This document shows positions 22,851 to 32,954 of a stretch of 64,000 nucleotides of DNA, in pieces (position 1 is the first letter of the stretch; every line of letters starts with the position of its first letter). The position numbers and the translations under genes are program-made. The notes beneath the pieces are model-generated. The model had not been told where the DNA came from and ran no database searches. It saw only the letters and a list, made by a program, of their open reading frames with translations. Source of the DNA: Calliopum simillimum. Its lineage: Eukaryota > Arthropoda > Insecta > Diptera > Lauxaniidae. The stretch covers positions 23,499,187-23,563,186 of the forward strand of contig OX638368.1 in assembly GCA_951812925.1 (NCBI GenBank), written 5' to 3'.

Positions 22851-23030
22851 TTAATCATCCGGATCGGTTTCTTCTTCAATGGTTAGGTATTCAGCGTCCT
22901 TGTACTCTTCGGTGTAATCCATTTTACTTTTTTTTGGCACTACACGCACACGTTTTCTTTTATTAACTGATTTTAAAAAATTATCAGGTGTCCATACTGT
23001 ACAACTACAACAATCATAAAACTTTAACAT
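22851..23030 (-). CDS. Unrecognised 59-residue frame, basic then acidic
   Basis: From ATG at 23030 the frame starts MLKFYDCCSCTVWTPDNFL, has a basic patch (NKRKRVRVVPKKSK) and an acidic tail (YTEEYKDAEYLTIEEETDPDD) before TAA at 22851. Composition is strongly protein-like and unlike its surroundings. It could be the last exon of a gene or the C terminus of a transposon protein. An AG acceptor is possible near 23004. Function is unknown. Confidence 0.35.
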   Translation of the reverse strand: MLKFYDCCSCTVWTPDNFLKSVNKRKRVRVVPKKSKMDYTEEYKDAEYLTIEEETDPDD

Positions 23031-23081
23031 TTTTAGAATACATACATATAAACATTTAACATGATTTTAGCTTAGTGCGCT

Positions 23082-23114
23082 TTGATGAAGCAGACAAACA
23101 ATCTGCGAAACGTC
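23082..23114 (+). ncRNA. Hammerhead-like hairpin, probably a retroelement relic
   Basis: TTGATGA is followed by a perfect 5-bp stem (GCAGA/TCTGC, 7-nt loop), then GAAA and CGTC. This resembles the minimal hammerhead ribozymes known in Penelope-like elements, including the palindromic ACGU of stem III. Two defects count against activity: C3 of the CUGAUGA box is U, and an unpaired A sits at the foot of stem II. No Penelope coding region is seen nearby. Confidence 0.3.
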
Positions 23115-23434
23115 GACAAATTTTTAAAATTAAAATTTGTTAAATTTATTTATTTTTAATCGTATGTTTTAGAAACAATAAATTTTTCGGTTACTAAATA
23201 ACGCCATATTAAATTAAATAATTAAAACTAAAACGTAACCATAAAATAAAAAACTTAAATAAGAGAATCATATAGTTGCACAACTATCCTGTCTGTCGTG
23301 TGATCCAACTTTTATAGCTTGTTTCCACTGAAGATTTATGAAGTGATTTAGCAGTAACTCTTCTCATTCATCATGTATTTAACGTCAAATAAGTCTGAAA
23401 ATAGCCGTAAATCACTTCATAAATGTGGCGAGTC
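23115..23434. other. Unassigned AT-rich DNA
   Basis: Nothing recognised. Confidence 0.3.
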
Positions 23435-23706
23435 ACTGCCATACCTATATTGGAGCGTCAGGCGTTGCGTTATTTAACGTTACACAAAAGCGTCAAGCGC
23501 CATACCGAAATGAAGAGCGTTGCGTTGAATTCATTTGTTTGTCAAAATCATATTGTTGTTTCTTTTTTTACTTTTCGGCAGCTAGCTTCAATCCATAACG
23601 CTTTTTTGGAAATAGTTGAATAGAATAGAATGGAATAGTTGAGCGTTAAGCGTTGTCAATTTTTGACAGTAAAATAACGCTGACGCTTCAATTTAGGTAT
23701 GGCAGT
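23435..23706. mobile_element. MITE with ACTGCCATACCTA ends, copy 1
   Basis: The ends ACTGCCATACCTA and TAGGTATGGCAGT are inverted, and the pairing extends through the GCGTCAG/CTGACGC block. Two GAATAGAATAG-like simple repeats sit inside. A truncated second copy lies at 31358-31562. Confidence 0.75.
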
Positions 23707-23847
23707 TAGTTTTCAATTTTGCCGACACATTCAGTGAAAGCCTCTGATAATTTTTCAATAAAAAATGAAAATTAAAAAAAATTTAGTAACTTGGTTATGA
23801 CCATGATTCAATAACAATGGTTATGGCAAGTTGTCAAAATAAACAAA

Positions 23848-24041
23848 AATGGAACCCTGATTTTGCCTCGCTATCTGTCAAAAGACTAGAAAATTTGACA
23901 TTTTCGTAGTTTAAGAAGCAGCATTTGTTATCGCTGCAACCAAATGGAACCCTAATTTTGCCTCGCTATCTGTCAAAAGCCTAGAAAATTTTGACATTTT
24001 CGTAGTTTAAGGAAAAGCAGCATTTGTTATCGCTGCAACCA
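23848..24041. repeat. 95-bp tandem duplication
   Basis: Two copies of a block beginning AATGGAACCCTGATTTTGCC, at 23848 and 23943, differ by a few bases and small indels. The pair is bracketed by GGTTATGAC-type inverted motifs (about 23794 and 24057), so it may be the core of a small element. Confidence 0.8.
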
Positions 24042-24352
24042 GGGTAATTCAACCATGGTTATGACTGAGAGGGGACGATAAATTAATTGCAGCAGTTCTT
24101 TTCTCACTCGTGTTGGCCGATAAACTTGTCGACTTGTATTTGTAATAAAGTAAGTCAAAAGTGTTCGATGAAACTTTTTTCTGCTCTAGCTTGCTCTATT
24201 CTACTCTGAAATTTGTTTTATGAGTCTGATTATAAAAAAAAAATAAAATTTTGTTTATCATTTCATTGATTTGTAACAATTCACTTTCATATAAAAAGAA
24301 AATTATTTAACTTTGCGGTATTAACTTCGGAATTTCTGATTTGCTTATGCGC

Positions 24353-24611
24353 TTAGCAGAAATTTTCTTCGGCAGCTTTAAGAAGTGCTTCGGCACATTC
24401 AATGGCAATAGCAGTTTCAGCTCCAGACTCATCAGTGGTGTTGAACTCAACTAATATACATAAAATGTGCAGGCTTCAAAGACATGGAAACTTTCTTCGG
24501 CCAAAACTTGCACTCATGAATTGGTAGTGATAATGCCGCTGGAAACAAAGCCTGTACAACGACTGACTTGATGCGTGTGACAAGGAAACGGGCATTTTTC
24601 GCAAAGGACAT
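24353..24611 (-). pseudogene. Small broken gene, family not recognised
   Basis: From ATG at 24611 (AAAATGTCC) one frame reads MSFAKNARFLVTRIKSVVVQ and continues through CKFWPKKVSMSLKPAHFMY to a stop at 24447. A second frame picks up at once with VEFNTTDESGAETAIAIECA and ALLKAAEENFC before TAA at 24353. A single frameshift joins two halves of strongly protein-like sequence, so this is most likely a short intronless pseudogene, perhaps of a small mitochondrial or housekeeping protein (basic N terminus). An intron with an ATTAG acceptor is a less likely alternative. Confidence 0.4.
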
Positions 24612-25496
24612 TTTGAAGTGGATTTATCTTTTCATAAGTGAATTTATGTAATGGAGGCCTAATTGCATTGAATATACTATTTTGTAATGATAAATATTCC
24701 GAAAAATAAAATGCAGGAAATAAATTTAACATTAACATGTTAGTAAAATGTCCATGGAGTGAATATCTCATACTCTTGATAAATTAATTTTTTTTTTTAC
24801 TTTTAAACGTCAAAGAGCTCAAATAATTATAAAGTGTCAGCTGATTTACTCTAAGTTGCTCGTTTTGTGTTTTTTGAAATTTTTGTTGCGCTGCTCTAAA
24901 AGTAATATGACAATATTTCAAAAGCTGCTCTACTCTACTCTGCTCTACTCCGATCCAAGTTCGTCAAACAAAGCTAGTGATTACGCCTTTTTACATTAAC
25001 AATCTAGCGATCAATATGCCAATGATGCCAAGCTCACATTTTTTCATCAATCTGAGAATGTAAGCAGATTGATGAGAAACTGATAATGTAAACATTTTTT
25101 GACTTTCTGCTGTATTGATGACTTTATTGTTGGGTAGGTTGACTGTGTAAACGCAATGAAAATTTTTCAGTACACTTTTAGTCAGTTAAGAAAAGATTTC
25201 AACGGGTGCACATCGTGCGGAAATGAAAATGGCTTGCAAATTTGATTTGTTTTTACTCAAAATCGGATGGATTAATGATATTGGTTTTTGCTGAAGCTTA
25301 ATGGGAGCTTGAAGAGAACCTTTTAATTTTATGACTGGGACAGAATCAATTTACTGAAACCTGGTTTTATTATTTTTATAAAAGACTCTTATTTTTAATT
25401 TAGAAAAAGATTTCAATAAAAAAAATTTGATAAATGGCCAAAGACCATTTTTTTGGTGATAAAGTGGGTTTGGAAATGACAAAATGTTGCTGTGGA
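24612..25496. other. Unassigned DNA
   Basis: Repeated TGCTCTACTC-type motifs near 24925-24950 and TTAATGATATTGG-like AT-rich sequence. No gene is seen. Confidence 0.3.
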
Positions 25497-25504
25497 CCCA
25501 TTTC

Positions 25505-26013
25505 GGTAATACTTCGGCAAAGTGGCTCCAGTCTTATGAAAAATTACTGTGGCTAGCAAACTAGGTGTTGGATATATTATAGACTGATTCGCGGCCGAAG
25601 GCCGCCGCGAAGCCGGTGTTGGCTTTTTGGGAGTTTTAAATCCTGAGCTGCGGCCGCAGGCCGCCCACTTACCCCTACCCTTATGTAAAATTACTGTGGC
25701 TAGCAAACTAGGTGTTGGATATATTATAGGCTTTTTCATAAGAGTAGGGGTAGGTGGGCGGCCTGCGGCCGCAACTCAGGATTTAAAACTCCCAAAAATC
25801 CAACACCGGCTTCGCGGCGGCCTTCGGCCGCGGATCAGTGGTGAAAAGTGACTCCCGACATTGCCAATTTTTGAGTCATCAACATGATTTTTCGATTCAA
25901 AAACCTTCTGTCCCTTGTAAGAGTGATCTGATATTATAAAAAAAACCGCTAATTCGATACCATCTTTTTTTGGGACGGAAATATGGCTGGAACCACTTTG
26001 CCGAAGTATTACC
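25505..26013. mobile_element. GC-rich palindromic MITE, complete copy with 8-bp duplication
   Basis: Inverted ends GGTAATACTTCGGCAAAGTG and its complement bound a 509-bp element. The flanks are exactly CCCATTTC on both sides (25497-25504, 26014-26021), an 8-bp target duplication as made by hAT or P-type transposases. The interior is unusual for this genome: GC-rich, CpG-rich palindromes such as GCGGCCGAAGGCCGCCGCG and GGCCTGCGGCCGC, plus a TACCCCTACCCTTATG-type motif in both arms. No transposase is encoded. Confidence 0.85.
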
Positions 26014-26021
26014 CCCATTTC

Positions 26022-26444
26022 AATAAGTTCAAGTTCAAATGATTTATTGAGACAAAACGTACTTAAACAATTAACTCATATATACAAATATGGAACATTT
26101 CAATAAATTTGTGGTGTATATTTTTATGTTTCCATTATTTTTTGTTGATTTATTTTTGTTATTTCCATCAACATATTAATTTCTATCATAAAAATTTTAT
26201 CCGCTGTTGCTTTGTTTCCTCTTTGGCGTAAAAAGCAACACTAAATATTGACAGTTTATTGAACATGTAAACACTAACTCGGTTTGACATATTGATTACC
26301 AGATTGATGGCTACACTGATAATGTAAAAGGGGCTATTGACAACTTTCAGCTGGCAATACCATGTGCTTGCTTTGTAAATGTCAAAGCTTTATTTCCATA
26401 GATTATTATAATAATCTTTGTTTATTTCGTAAATTTGTATAAAA
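26022..26444 (+). promoter_or_regulatory. 5' flank of BUD13
   Basis: Short intergenic segment before the BUD13 start. No TATA box or initiator is convincing. TTCAAATGATTTATTGA at about 26033 also occurs at about 31580, marking a fragment of a dispersed repeat. Confidence 0.3.
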
Positions 26445-28208
26445 ATGTCCACACACAATTCTACAAAAATTGACCAAAAGGAATATTTAAGAAAATATCT
26501 TTCTGGCGATACAAAAAAGAAGAAAAAGAAAGACAAAAAGCATAAAATCAAGGATTCTTCAATAAAGGTAAAAATAATCGATGATGATGCGCAAACCAAG
26601 GAGTTGGACATTGACGAAGAGCTGCTGCTTGGCGGCGAGGATGCACCACAAATTGTTGGCACCTACATTGAGGAAAAATCAAATGGAGAAAGTGGTAACA
26701 AATGGAGAAGCATTGCCATAAAAGATGAACCCGAAGATGAAAAGCCTAAAAAGTTGCAAGGACCGGAAGATTTATGGGGTAAAAGAGCAGCTGATATTCG
26801 TATTTCACCTCCCAGATGTAAAGAAACTTTCGGAAGAAACACAAGCACGTCACACAGAACAAAAAAAGGATCAAGCGATGATATGAGCCCACCTAGAAGA
26901 AAGCAACGCGACCAGTCCCCACCAAGAAATCGAGGAAATTACAGTAGGGAAAAGAGTAGTAAAAACGTTGACTCTGATGAAAGCCCACCTAGAAGAAAAA
27001 CAAAAGAGTCAAAAGAAAAAACTAAAAATTCACCTCGGCGCAGTCGTTTTACGGACCAATCACCACCGCGCAAGAGACATATTCCCTCTGAACAATCGCC
27101 AGAACGTCACAAAAGGAAAACTTCCACTGACCAAACGCCACCTCGCCGCGAAAGAAACCGTTCCTCTGATCAGTCGCCAACGCGTCGCAGAAAAAAAACT
27201 TCTAAAGACCAATCACCACCAACCCGTAGAGGACGAAGTCCTTCCAACCAACCATCAGTGAGTCATCAAAATTCACGTTCATCTAATAATCCATTCCGAA
27301 TAAAACTTGAAAAGCAATCGGTAGATTTGTCACCACAACGTCGTAGAAATTCTGATCAATCGCCACCAAGGCGTCGTAAAAACTCAGATCAATCGCCACC
27401 ACGCAGAAGTAAAAGAAGTCGTTCTCCCCTAGCAACTGAAATTAAACGTGAAAAGGACGCTCCAGATGTAAGATCATTAACACGACAAGATGGTGAACGC
27501 ATTCGGCGCACACGTTGGCAAAAGTCTACCTCACGCAGTCCATCTCCACCACCGACACATAAACCTAAGATGACGAAAACTTTAGATGGAAAACATGCTG
27601 GATTACAAGATGCACATGCGCTTAAAAGTGAGACCAACGAACGCCGTCATAAAGAAGAGCAATTCTATGCTAAAATGTCTGATGATATATCTGGACGTGA
27701 TGCAGAAGTGCAAATGCGTAAAACTGGTAGTGGTCGTTTGGGAAGACGCGCACGTGCAGCACGCGAATTAGATCCAGAAGAGCAAAGTCGTAAAGAAAAA
27801 CATGAGAAACACAAAAAAGAACTTTACGATCGTTGGGGAAAAGGTCTCAAACAAATTGAAGCTCATCAAGCTAAGACTGCGGAGGAACAGTACGAAGGTA
27901 GTAAGCCCTTAGCACGTTATACAAATGATGAAGATTTGGAGCGTCATTTGCGTGAGCAAGAACATGCTGATGATCCTATGTTAGAGTATATGCGACAAAA
28001 GAAAAAGGAACACCAAAAACACTTAAACTTGCCTACTGTTCCCATTTATCAGGGATCATTTCCAGAGAATCGTTTTAGTATACGTCCAGGATATCGTTGG
28101 GATGGCGTGGATCGTTCTAATGGTTATGAAAAAAAATGGTTCGATAAGCAAAGTGAGAAACTTGCTGTACAAGATGAAGCCTATAAATATAGTGTAGAAG
28201 ATATGTAA
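26445..28208 (+). CDS. Bud13: BUD13 homologue, intronless, 587 residues
   Basis: BUD13 is the scaffold of the RES (retention and splicing) complex with SNIP1/Pml1 and RBMX2/Snu17. It acts in the nucleus on the activated spliceosome. The N terminus has a lysine tract (residues 24-37). A middle region (about 140-340) is built of D(Q/x)SPPRR-type repeats, as in animal BUD13. The conserved C-terminal domain starts near the [18 protein letters not shown] block and includes [20 protein letters not shown] and [16 protein letters not shown]. Residue 549 on carries [14 protein letters not shown], the Trp-containing ligand motif by which BUD13 binds the UHM of its RRM partner. The start has a good context (AAAATGTCC). 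Length suits the family. Translation is uninterrupted, so the gene appears functional. Part of its 5' end recurs in the array at 18249-19919. Confidence 0.95.
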   Translation: MSTHNSTKIDQKEYLRKYLSGDTKKKKKKDKKHKIKDSSIKVKIIDDDAQTKELDIDEELLLGGEDAPQIVGTYIEEKSNGESGNKWRSIAIKDEPEDEKPKKLQGPEDLWGKRAADIRISPPRCKETFGRNTSTSHRTKKGSSDDMSPPRRKQRDQSPPRNRGNYSREKSSKNVDSDESPPRRKTKESKEKTKNSPRRSRFTDQSPPRKRHIPSEQSPERHKRKTSTDQTPPRRERNRSSDQSPTRRRKKTSKDQSPPTRRGRSPSNQPSVSHQNSRSSNNPFRIKLEKQSVDLSPQRRRNSDQSPPRRRKNSDQSPPRRSKRSRSPLATEIKREKDAPDVRSLTRQDGERIRRTRWQKSTSRSPSPPPTHKPKMTKTLDGKHAGLQDAHALKSETNERRHKEEQFYAKMSDDISGRDAEVQMRKTGSGRLGRRARAARELDPEEQSRKEKHEKHKKELYDRWGKGLKQIEAHQAKTAEEQYEGSKPLARYTNDEDLERHLREQEHADDPMLEYMRQKKKEHQKHLNLPTVPIYQGSFPENRFSIRPGYRWDGVDRSNGYEKKWFDKQSEKLAVQDEAYKYSVEDM

Positions 28209-28427
28209 AAAATGAGAATGATCTGCAAAAACTTGAATGTATTCAATTTAACTTCTATCAAAATGTTTTATCAATGAGCATATAAGTTTATCACAGATGA
28301 TTTTGTAACATAAAAGTGCATGCTTTTAAATAAGTACATTCATTTAAGAAATTGAATAAAAAATGCATTTTCTTTGCAATTAAGTAAGCGTTGTTCTCTT
28401 TTTGAATTCATACTTACGAATGTAATG
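28209..28427 (+). terminator. BUD13 3' UTR with AATAAA signal
   Basis: TAA-containing, AT-rich trailer after the BUD13 stop. AATAAA at 28355-28360 would place the cleavage site near 28375-28385. Confidence 0.6.
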
Positions 28428-28526
28428 GGGGTTATCGTGAATAAATATTCCCGGGGAATTTTCCTCAGAATTCACGAGGGTGACTATATTCTCCATTCCC
28501 CAGTAATATTTCTCCACGATAACCCC
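28428..28526. mobile_element. 99-bp MITE directly after BUD13
   Basis: Inverted ends GGGGTTATCGTG and CACGATAACCCC, with pairing continuing to the AATATT block, are flanked by AATG on both sides (28424-28427, 28527-28530). The 4-bp duplication is suggestive but short. It lies just past the poly(A) signal of BUD13. Confidence 0.65.
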
Positions 28527-28530
28527 AATG

Positions 28531-29935
28531 TGTACATAGATATTCATACTCATTTTAATTAAAGTCATACATTTTATTAATCTTTGTAATTCTTTTAGAA
28601 TTAAGTTTTTTATTTTTCATTTTAAACTAACTTATGCAGCAATTTAAAGTTACTATTTAGGAAAGTAAGAGTTCCATACATAATTTAAATCAAAAGTTGT
28701 CAAATAACTTAAGTTATGCTCTTATTTTATTTATAACAAATAAATTGTTTAAAGTCAATTTTTTCTAAAGGATTTACATACATATAAAAGATGCATAGTT
28801 TGATGGCCTTTAGACATTTTTGTAAATGGCGGTTTTTATTTAAACTGGAGTGAAGAGCGTAGTAATTTTTATATGCAAATAAAATGAGCCAGCAGTTCAA
28901 TAAAATACTTAAAACATAAAAAATGTGTAAAATATTCATAAAATGTTTATAGAAGTTAAATAACTTGATTAATTTAAAGTGAAACATAATACCTAATAGA
29001 AAATTTAATATGGTAACATTTAAACAGCATCACTTGATCGAGTCTGCGACTCTCCACAAAAGAGATACTGATACTTTTTTATTATGCGACTCAATCTTTT
29101 TATCAAGAAGTATTCAAAATTAAAAGTAATTGAAATCACAACTGAAAAAATAAATAAAAACAAGAATGGTTGTTTTAGAAATATTTTAGTACCGTACTCG
29201 AATTTCACCGAGCTCTATCATTCGAAGATTTCGAGATTTTCGTTATTTATTAAGTTTTATAATAATACATGTCATCATAAGCCATAAGACCTGATATCAT
29301 GTCCCTTGTAAATTATCCTATCTTTTTTTTGAGAGCTAAAACAAAGCTTAGAACTCCATAACTTCTGAAGTTTGGAAAAATATTTTTTTAGTTACATTTT
29401 ATAGTTGAAACATTAGGTGAGTTTTTTTGGGCATCTATCTGGACTTTCTTTAGCACTTTACGATAAATGCATGGGAAAGCAACAAAAAGCGCTAAACTAA
29501 TGCACGTTAAATTAAAGTGGTAAGTTCCGCGGCTAAATATTGTTGCCGTTTGACATAGTTTTTTATTGATTATTAATTGGTTGCTATTGTGACTTTGCAT
29601 TTGTTATCGTGGACAAAGGTCTGCTGGTTTGATGTTTTTTGGTGATACGAAGGTATAGAGGAGAAGATGGAAGGATGGTGTGATGTTTTTAGTTTTCGAA
29701 GCTTAAAGCAGATTCTTCCATATATCTTGTATAGAGGAAAGGTTCGTTTCCGGTGTTTACCGGCAGTGAACTGTATTGTTGCTGGCCTCGATCTGACACG
29801 GCGGGCTATGAATCCCCCTGAAAAACCGTTGGCTAGTCGGTGAGCTCCGTGTCAGATATGATGAAGTATGGTCAAATAACAGTGTGTACACCCCATTTGA
29901 CTTTTCGCTGATTTGAAGAGCGATTTGATGAATTA
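28531..29935. other. Unassigned DNA with element fragments
   Basis: 29047-29146 (CTCCACAAAAGAGATACTGA and onward) matches the right part of the MITE at 46377-46750, so it is a fragment of that family. A perfect 10-bp stem TCTGACACGG/CCGTGTCAGA lies at 29792-29801 and 29847-29856. No gene is recognised. Confidence 0.4.
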
Positions 29936-30057
29936 CCGATCCGAAGAATGGACAGTTTAAAACGCTATAACTCCTAAAATATACAAGCTATTTCGATGAA
30001 ATTTGGTAGGTAGGTGCACCACATAATAAGCATCCGCTGACTAAATTGAAGTATGAT

Positions 30058-30904
30058 AATAAACTCTCTGAACAGGATCGCCACATAATAATCATCCGCT
30101 GAGCCAAAAGTGGCCGTGATCGGACAATGCCACGCCTACTTTTTAACGATTCAAAGAATCGGCACTTTAAAACGGTATATGTCCCAAAATATAAAAGCTA
30201 TTTCGAACAAATTTGGTAGGTAGGTGCACCACATAATTAGCATCCGCTGACCCAAAAGTGGGCGTGATCGGACAATGCCACGCCTACTTTTAACGATTGG
30301 AAGAATTGGCACCTACCTGCCAAATTTCATCGAAATAGCTTCTATATTTTGGGAGATATAGCGTTTTAAATTGCCGATTCTTTGAATCGTTAAAAAGTAG
30401 GCGTAGCATTGTCCGATCACGCCCACTTTTGGGTCAGCGGATGATAATTATGTGGAGCACCTACCTATCAAATTCCATCGAAATAGCTTCTATATTTTGG
30501 GAGATATAGTGTTTTAAAGTGCCGATTCTTTGAATCGTTAAAAAGTAGGCGTGACATTGTCTGACTACGCCCACTTTTTGGTCAGCGGATGCTAATTATG
30601 TGGCACACCTACCTATCAAATTTCTTCGAAATAGCTTTTATATTTTGGGACATATAGCGTTTTAAAGTGCCGATTCTTTGAATCGTTAAAAAGTAGGCGT
30701 GGCATTGTCCGATCACGGCCACTTTTTGGTCAGCGGATGATAATTATGTGGAGCACCGAAATAGCTTGTATATTTTAGGAGATATAGCGTTTTAAAGTGC
30801 CGATTCTTTGATTCGTTAAAAAGTAGGCGTGGCATTGTCCGATCACGGCCACTTTTTGGTCAGCGGATGCTAATTATATGGCGATCCTGTTCAGAGAGTT
30901 TATT
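30058..30904. mobile_element. Foldback element made of 150-bp satellite-like units
   Basis: Ends AATAAACTCTCTGAACAGGA and its exact complement are inverted at 30058 and 30904. Between them, units containing GTCCGATCACG(G/C)CCACTTTT, GAATCGTTAAAAAGTAGGCG and TATTTTGGGA(C/G)ATATAGCG run in opposite directions on either side of about 30310. There are two units on the left and about four on the right. A further partial unit (29945-30045) lies outside the left end. No coding sequence or target duplication is seen. Confidence 0.8.
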
Positions 30905-30906
30905 CG

Positions 30907-30990
30907 TGACCTATAGCGTAATCGCTTAAGCACCGCGTTTCTTTCATTAGAAACCGGAGTCACGGGTTCGAGTACGGTTTCTGGCAAGAT
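30907..30990 (+). other. tRNA-like SINE head with A and B boxes
   Basis: TAGCGTAATCGC at 30914-30925 fits the A box in 10 of 12 positions. GGTTCGAGTAC at 30965-30975 fits the B box in 10 of 11. A GTTTC/GAAAC anticodon-like stem lies between. The acceptor stem and T stem do not pair properly, so this is a tRNA-derived promoter (SINE-like), not a working tRNA. It begins immediately after the foldback element. Confidence 0.45.
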
Positions 30991-31357
30991 TTAACTAAAA
31001 CTGATCTGATGAGGCTATATACATGTTTATATATGAAAAAATATATAAATATGTATGTGGAAGTAGCCGAAACATATGTAATCAATTTCCATGTTAACAC
31101 TTGCTTGCGTCTGTTGTTGAAAAATTGCAAAAATGACTGTTTAATTAGTTCAAAATAAAATTATCAAGATCTCATTGTATTATTTTTAAAAATTGTTTAA
31201 AGTAATTTATAAGTGCTCAAACGCTTCTTTAAAATAATGCATCTGATTGAAAACTCGCATTCTACATTTTAATAGGTTATTAAAATACCTTTGATATGAT
31301 ACCAAATCTCTTTCTGGTTAAGATAAATTTTTTAACTGGGTGGGTTGCGCGCCAAAG
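30991..31357. other. Unassigned AT-rich DNA
   Basis: May include the body of the SINE-like sequence. TATATA-type simple repeats near 31020-31060. Confidence 0.3.
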
Positions 31358-31562
31358 GAGCGTTGCTTTGAAGTCATTTATTTGCCAAAATCACATTGTT
31401 TTTTTTTTTTTTACTTTTCTGCACCTAACTTCACTCCATAACGCTTTGTCAAAATTGGAAATTCGAATTGAGCGTTGGCTATTTCGGGGTATGCGCCATA
31501 CAAATTGTACATGAGAAATTTTTGATGGTAAAACGCTGACGCTCCAATTTAGTTATGGCAGT
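31358..31562. mobile_element. MITE with ACTGCCATACCTA ends, copy 2, left-truncated
   Basis: The interior (GAGCGTTGCTTTGAAGTCAT, TCCATAACGCTTT) and right end (AACGCTGACGCTCCAATTTA, GGCAGT) match copy 1 at 23435-23706. The left terminus is missing. Confidence 0.7.
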
Positions 31563-31610
31563 CACCTCAAAGTTCAAAGTTCAAATGATTTATTGAAATT
31601 TAAACTATAT

Positions 31611-31742
31611 TGGGCAAACTCACACGAAGGACACGGGCACGTAAGCCACGTCAACGGAGGGAAATGAAAGCACCATTTCCCTCCGCTTGCCTAGAAATTT
31701 GACGTGCCCTACGTGCCGGTGCCCGTCGTGTGAGTTCGCACA
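31611..31742. mobile_element. 132-bp palindromic MITE
   Basis: Inverted ends TGGGCAAACTCACACGAAGG and GTCGTGTGAGTTCGCACA include the ACGGGCACGTA block. The centre is a second perfect hairpin, GGAGGGAAATG/CATTTCCCTCC. The sequence is richer in G and C than the surroundings. Confidence 0.7.
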
Positions 31743-31789
31743 TTCAGATCATTGGCAATTTCAAAGTGCTGCCAAACCATAAAAATTTA

Positions 31790-32126
31790 TTCGAAAAATG
31801 GCAAATTGACAGCTGTGAAAAAAGAGAACACAAGAGAATTGAGAAGAAAACAAGCAACGAAACAAAATATTTTGATTGCAAATCGTACATAAAAAATCGA
31901 CAATTTCTTTTGTGAAATAAAATAAAACAACTCAAACATTTGTAAAAATTAGTAATAAATAAACTAAAGTTAGTGAAAGAAAGTGATAAACTGTTGAAAA
32001 CTTATCTAAATTATATCGAAAATTTTGGGGCAAACAAACAAAAGTGAATTCTGATTAAATATTTTATGACTTTGTTTTGTTTTAAATTTTCCCATACGTG
32101 AAGTTCATTAACAACAACAAAGCATC
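31790..32126 (+). promoter_or_regulatory. Possible untranslated first exon
   Basis: A long A-rich, stop-rich segment with insect 5' UTR character ends in AGCATC followed by GTGAGT (32127-32132), a good 5' splice site. No downstream exon of this gene is identified in the window, so the assignment is weak. Confidence 0.25.
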
Positions 32127-32474
32127 GTGAGTAAATTTAGTTTTGCCATTTGAAGGACATTCTTTTATTTATTTGATTTAAAAAGCTTTTTTACATATTT
32201 ATATGAACCGCATGTTTTTGCTTTGAATTTAAGAATTTTGTTTTTGGTATAAATATGAGATTTTTAAAACCACCTGCTTAAACATTTTGAAAAGGGTAGA
32301 CATTGAAGAGAATCAGAAAAATGCTGTCCATAAAATGGCAAAGTGTATGAAAACTATTTCGAATGGAAATGTAGCAACAATCGTCTCTTGGGCCCAATGC
32401 TTCTTAAGTTCCCAATTTTGTTTAAACCAAATTTTCTTTACAAAGTTTTTTATTCTAACAACGAATATGTAATC
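32127..32474. other. Unassigned DNA, possibly intronic
   Basis: No exon or element ends were seen. Confidence 0.3.
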
Positions 32475-32954
32475 ATGTATTTCCGTCCCAAAAAAAGATG
32501 GTATCGAATTAGTGGTTTTTTTTTATAATGTCACATCACTCTTACAAGGGGCAGAAGGTTTTTGAATCAAAAAATTATTTAAAACTCCCAAAAATCTAAC
32601 ACCAGCTTCGAGGCGGCCTTCGGCCGCAGATCAGTCTATAATATATCCAACACCTAGTTTGCTAGCCACAGAAATTTTACATAAGAGTAGGGGTAGGTGG
32701 GCGCCTGCGGCCGCAACTTAGGATTTAAAACTCCCAAAAATCCAACACTGGCTTCGCGGCGGCCTTCGGCCGCGGATCAGTGGTGAAAAGTGACTCCCGA
32801 CATTGCCGATTTTTGAGTCAACAACATGTTTTTTCGATTCAAAAACCTTCTGCCCCTTGTAAGAGTGATCTGATATTATAAAAAAAACCGCTTATTCGAT
32901 ACCATGTTTTTTGGGACTGAAATATGACTGGAGCCACTTTGCCCAAGTATTACC
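32475..32954. mobile_element. GC-rich palindromic MITE, second copy
   Basis: The right arm matches the complete copy at 25505-26013 (GCGGCGGCCTTCGGCCGCGG, TTCAAAAACCTTCTGCCCCT, ending GTATTACC at 32954). The left arm lacks the outer terminus and starts within the ATTTCCGTCCC block. The two copies differ by several substitutions and indels, so they are not a very recent pair. Confidence 0.8.

Noticed and set aside
25413..25739. 108-codon minus frame with TPSLLATVI repeats
   Set aside because: It translates the palindromic GC-rich MITE; the repeat in the peptide is the inverted and direct structure of the element.
26511..26759. The BUD13 fragment as a spliced retrocopy
   Set aside because: Removing a GT-AG intron would give a different junction from the one seen; a deletion is a better fit.
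30907..30990. A functional tRNA gene
   Set aside because: A and B boxes are present, but the acceptor and T stems do not pair.
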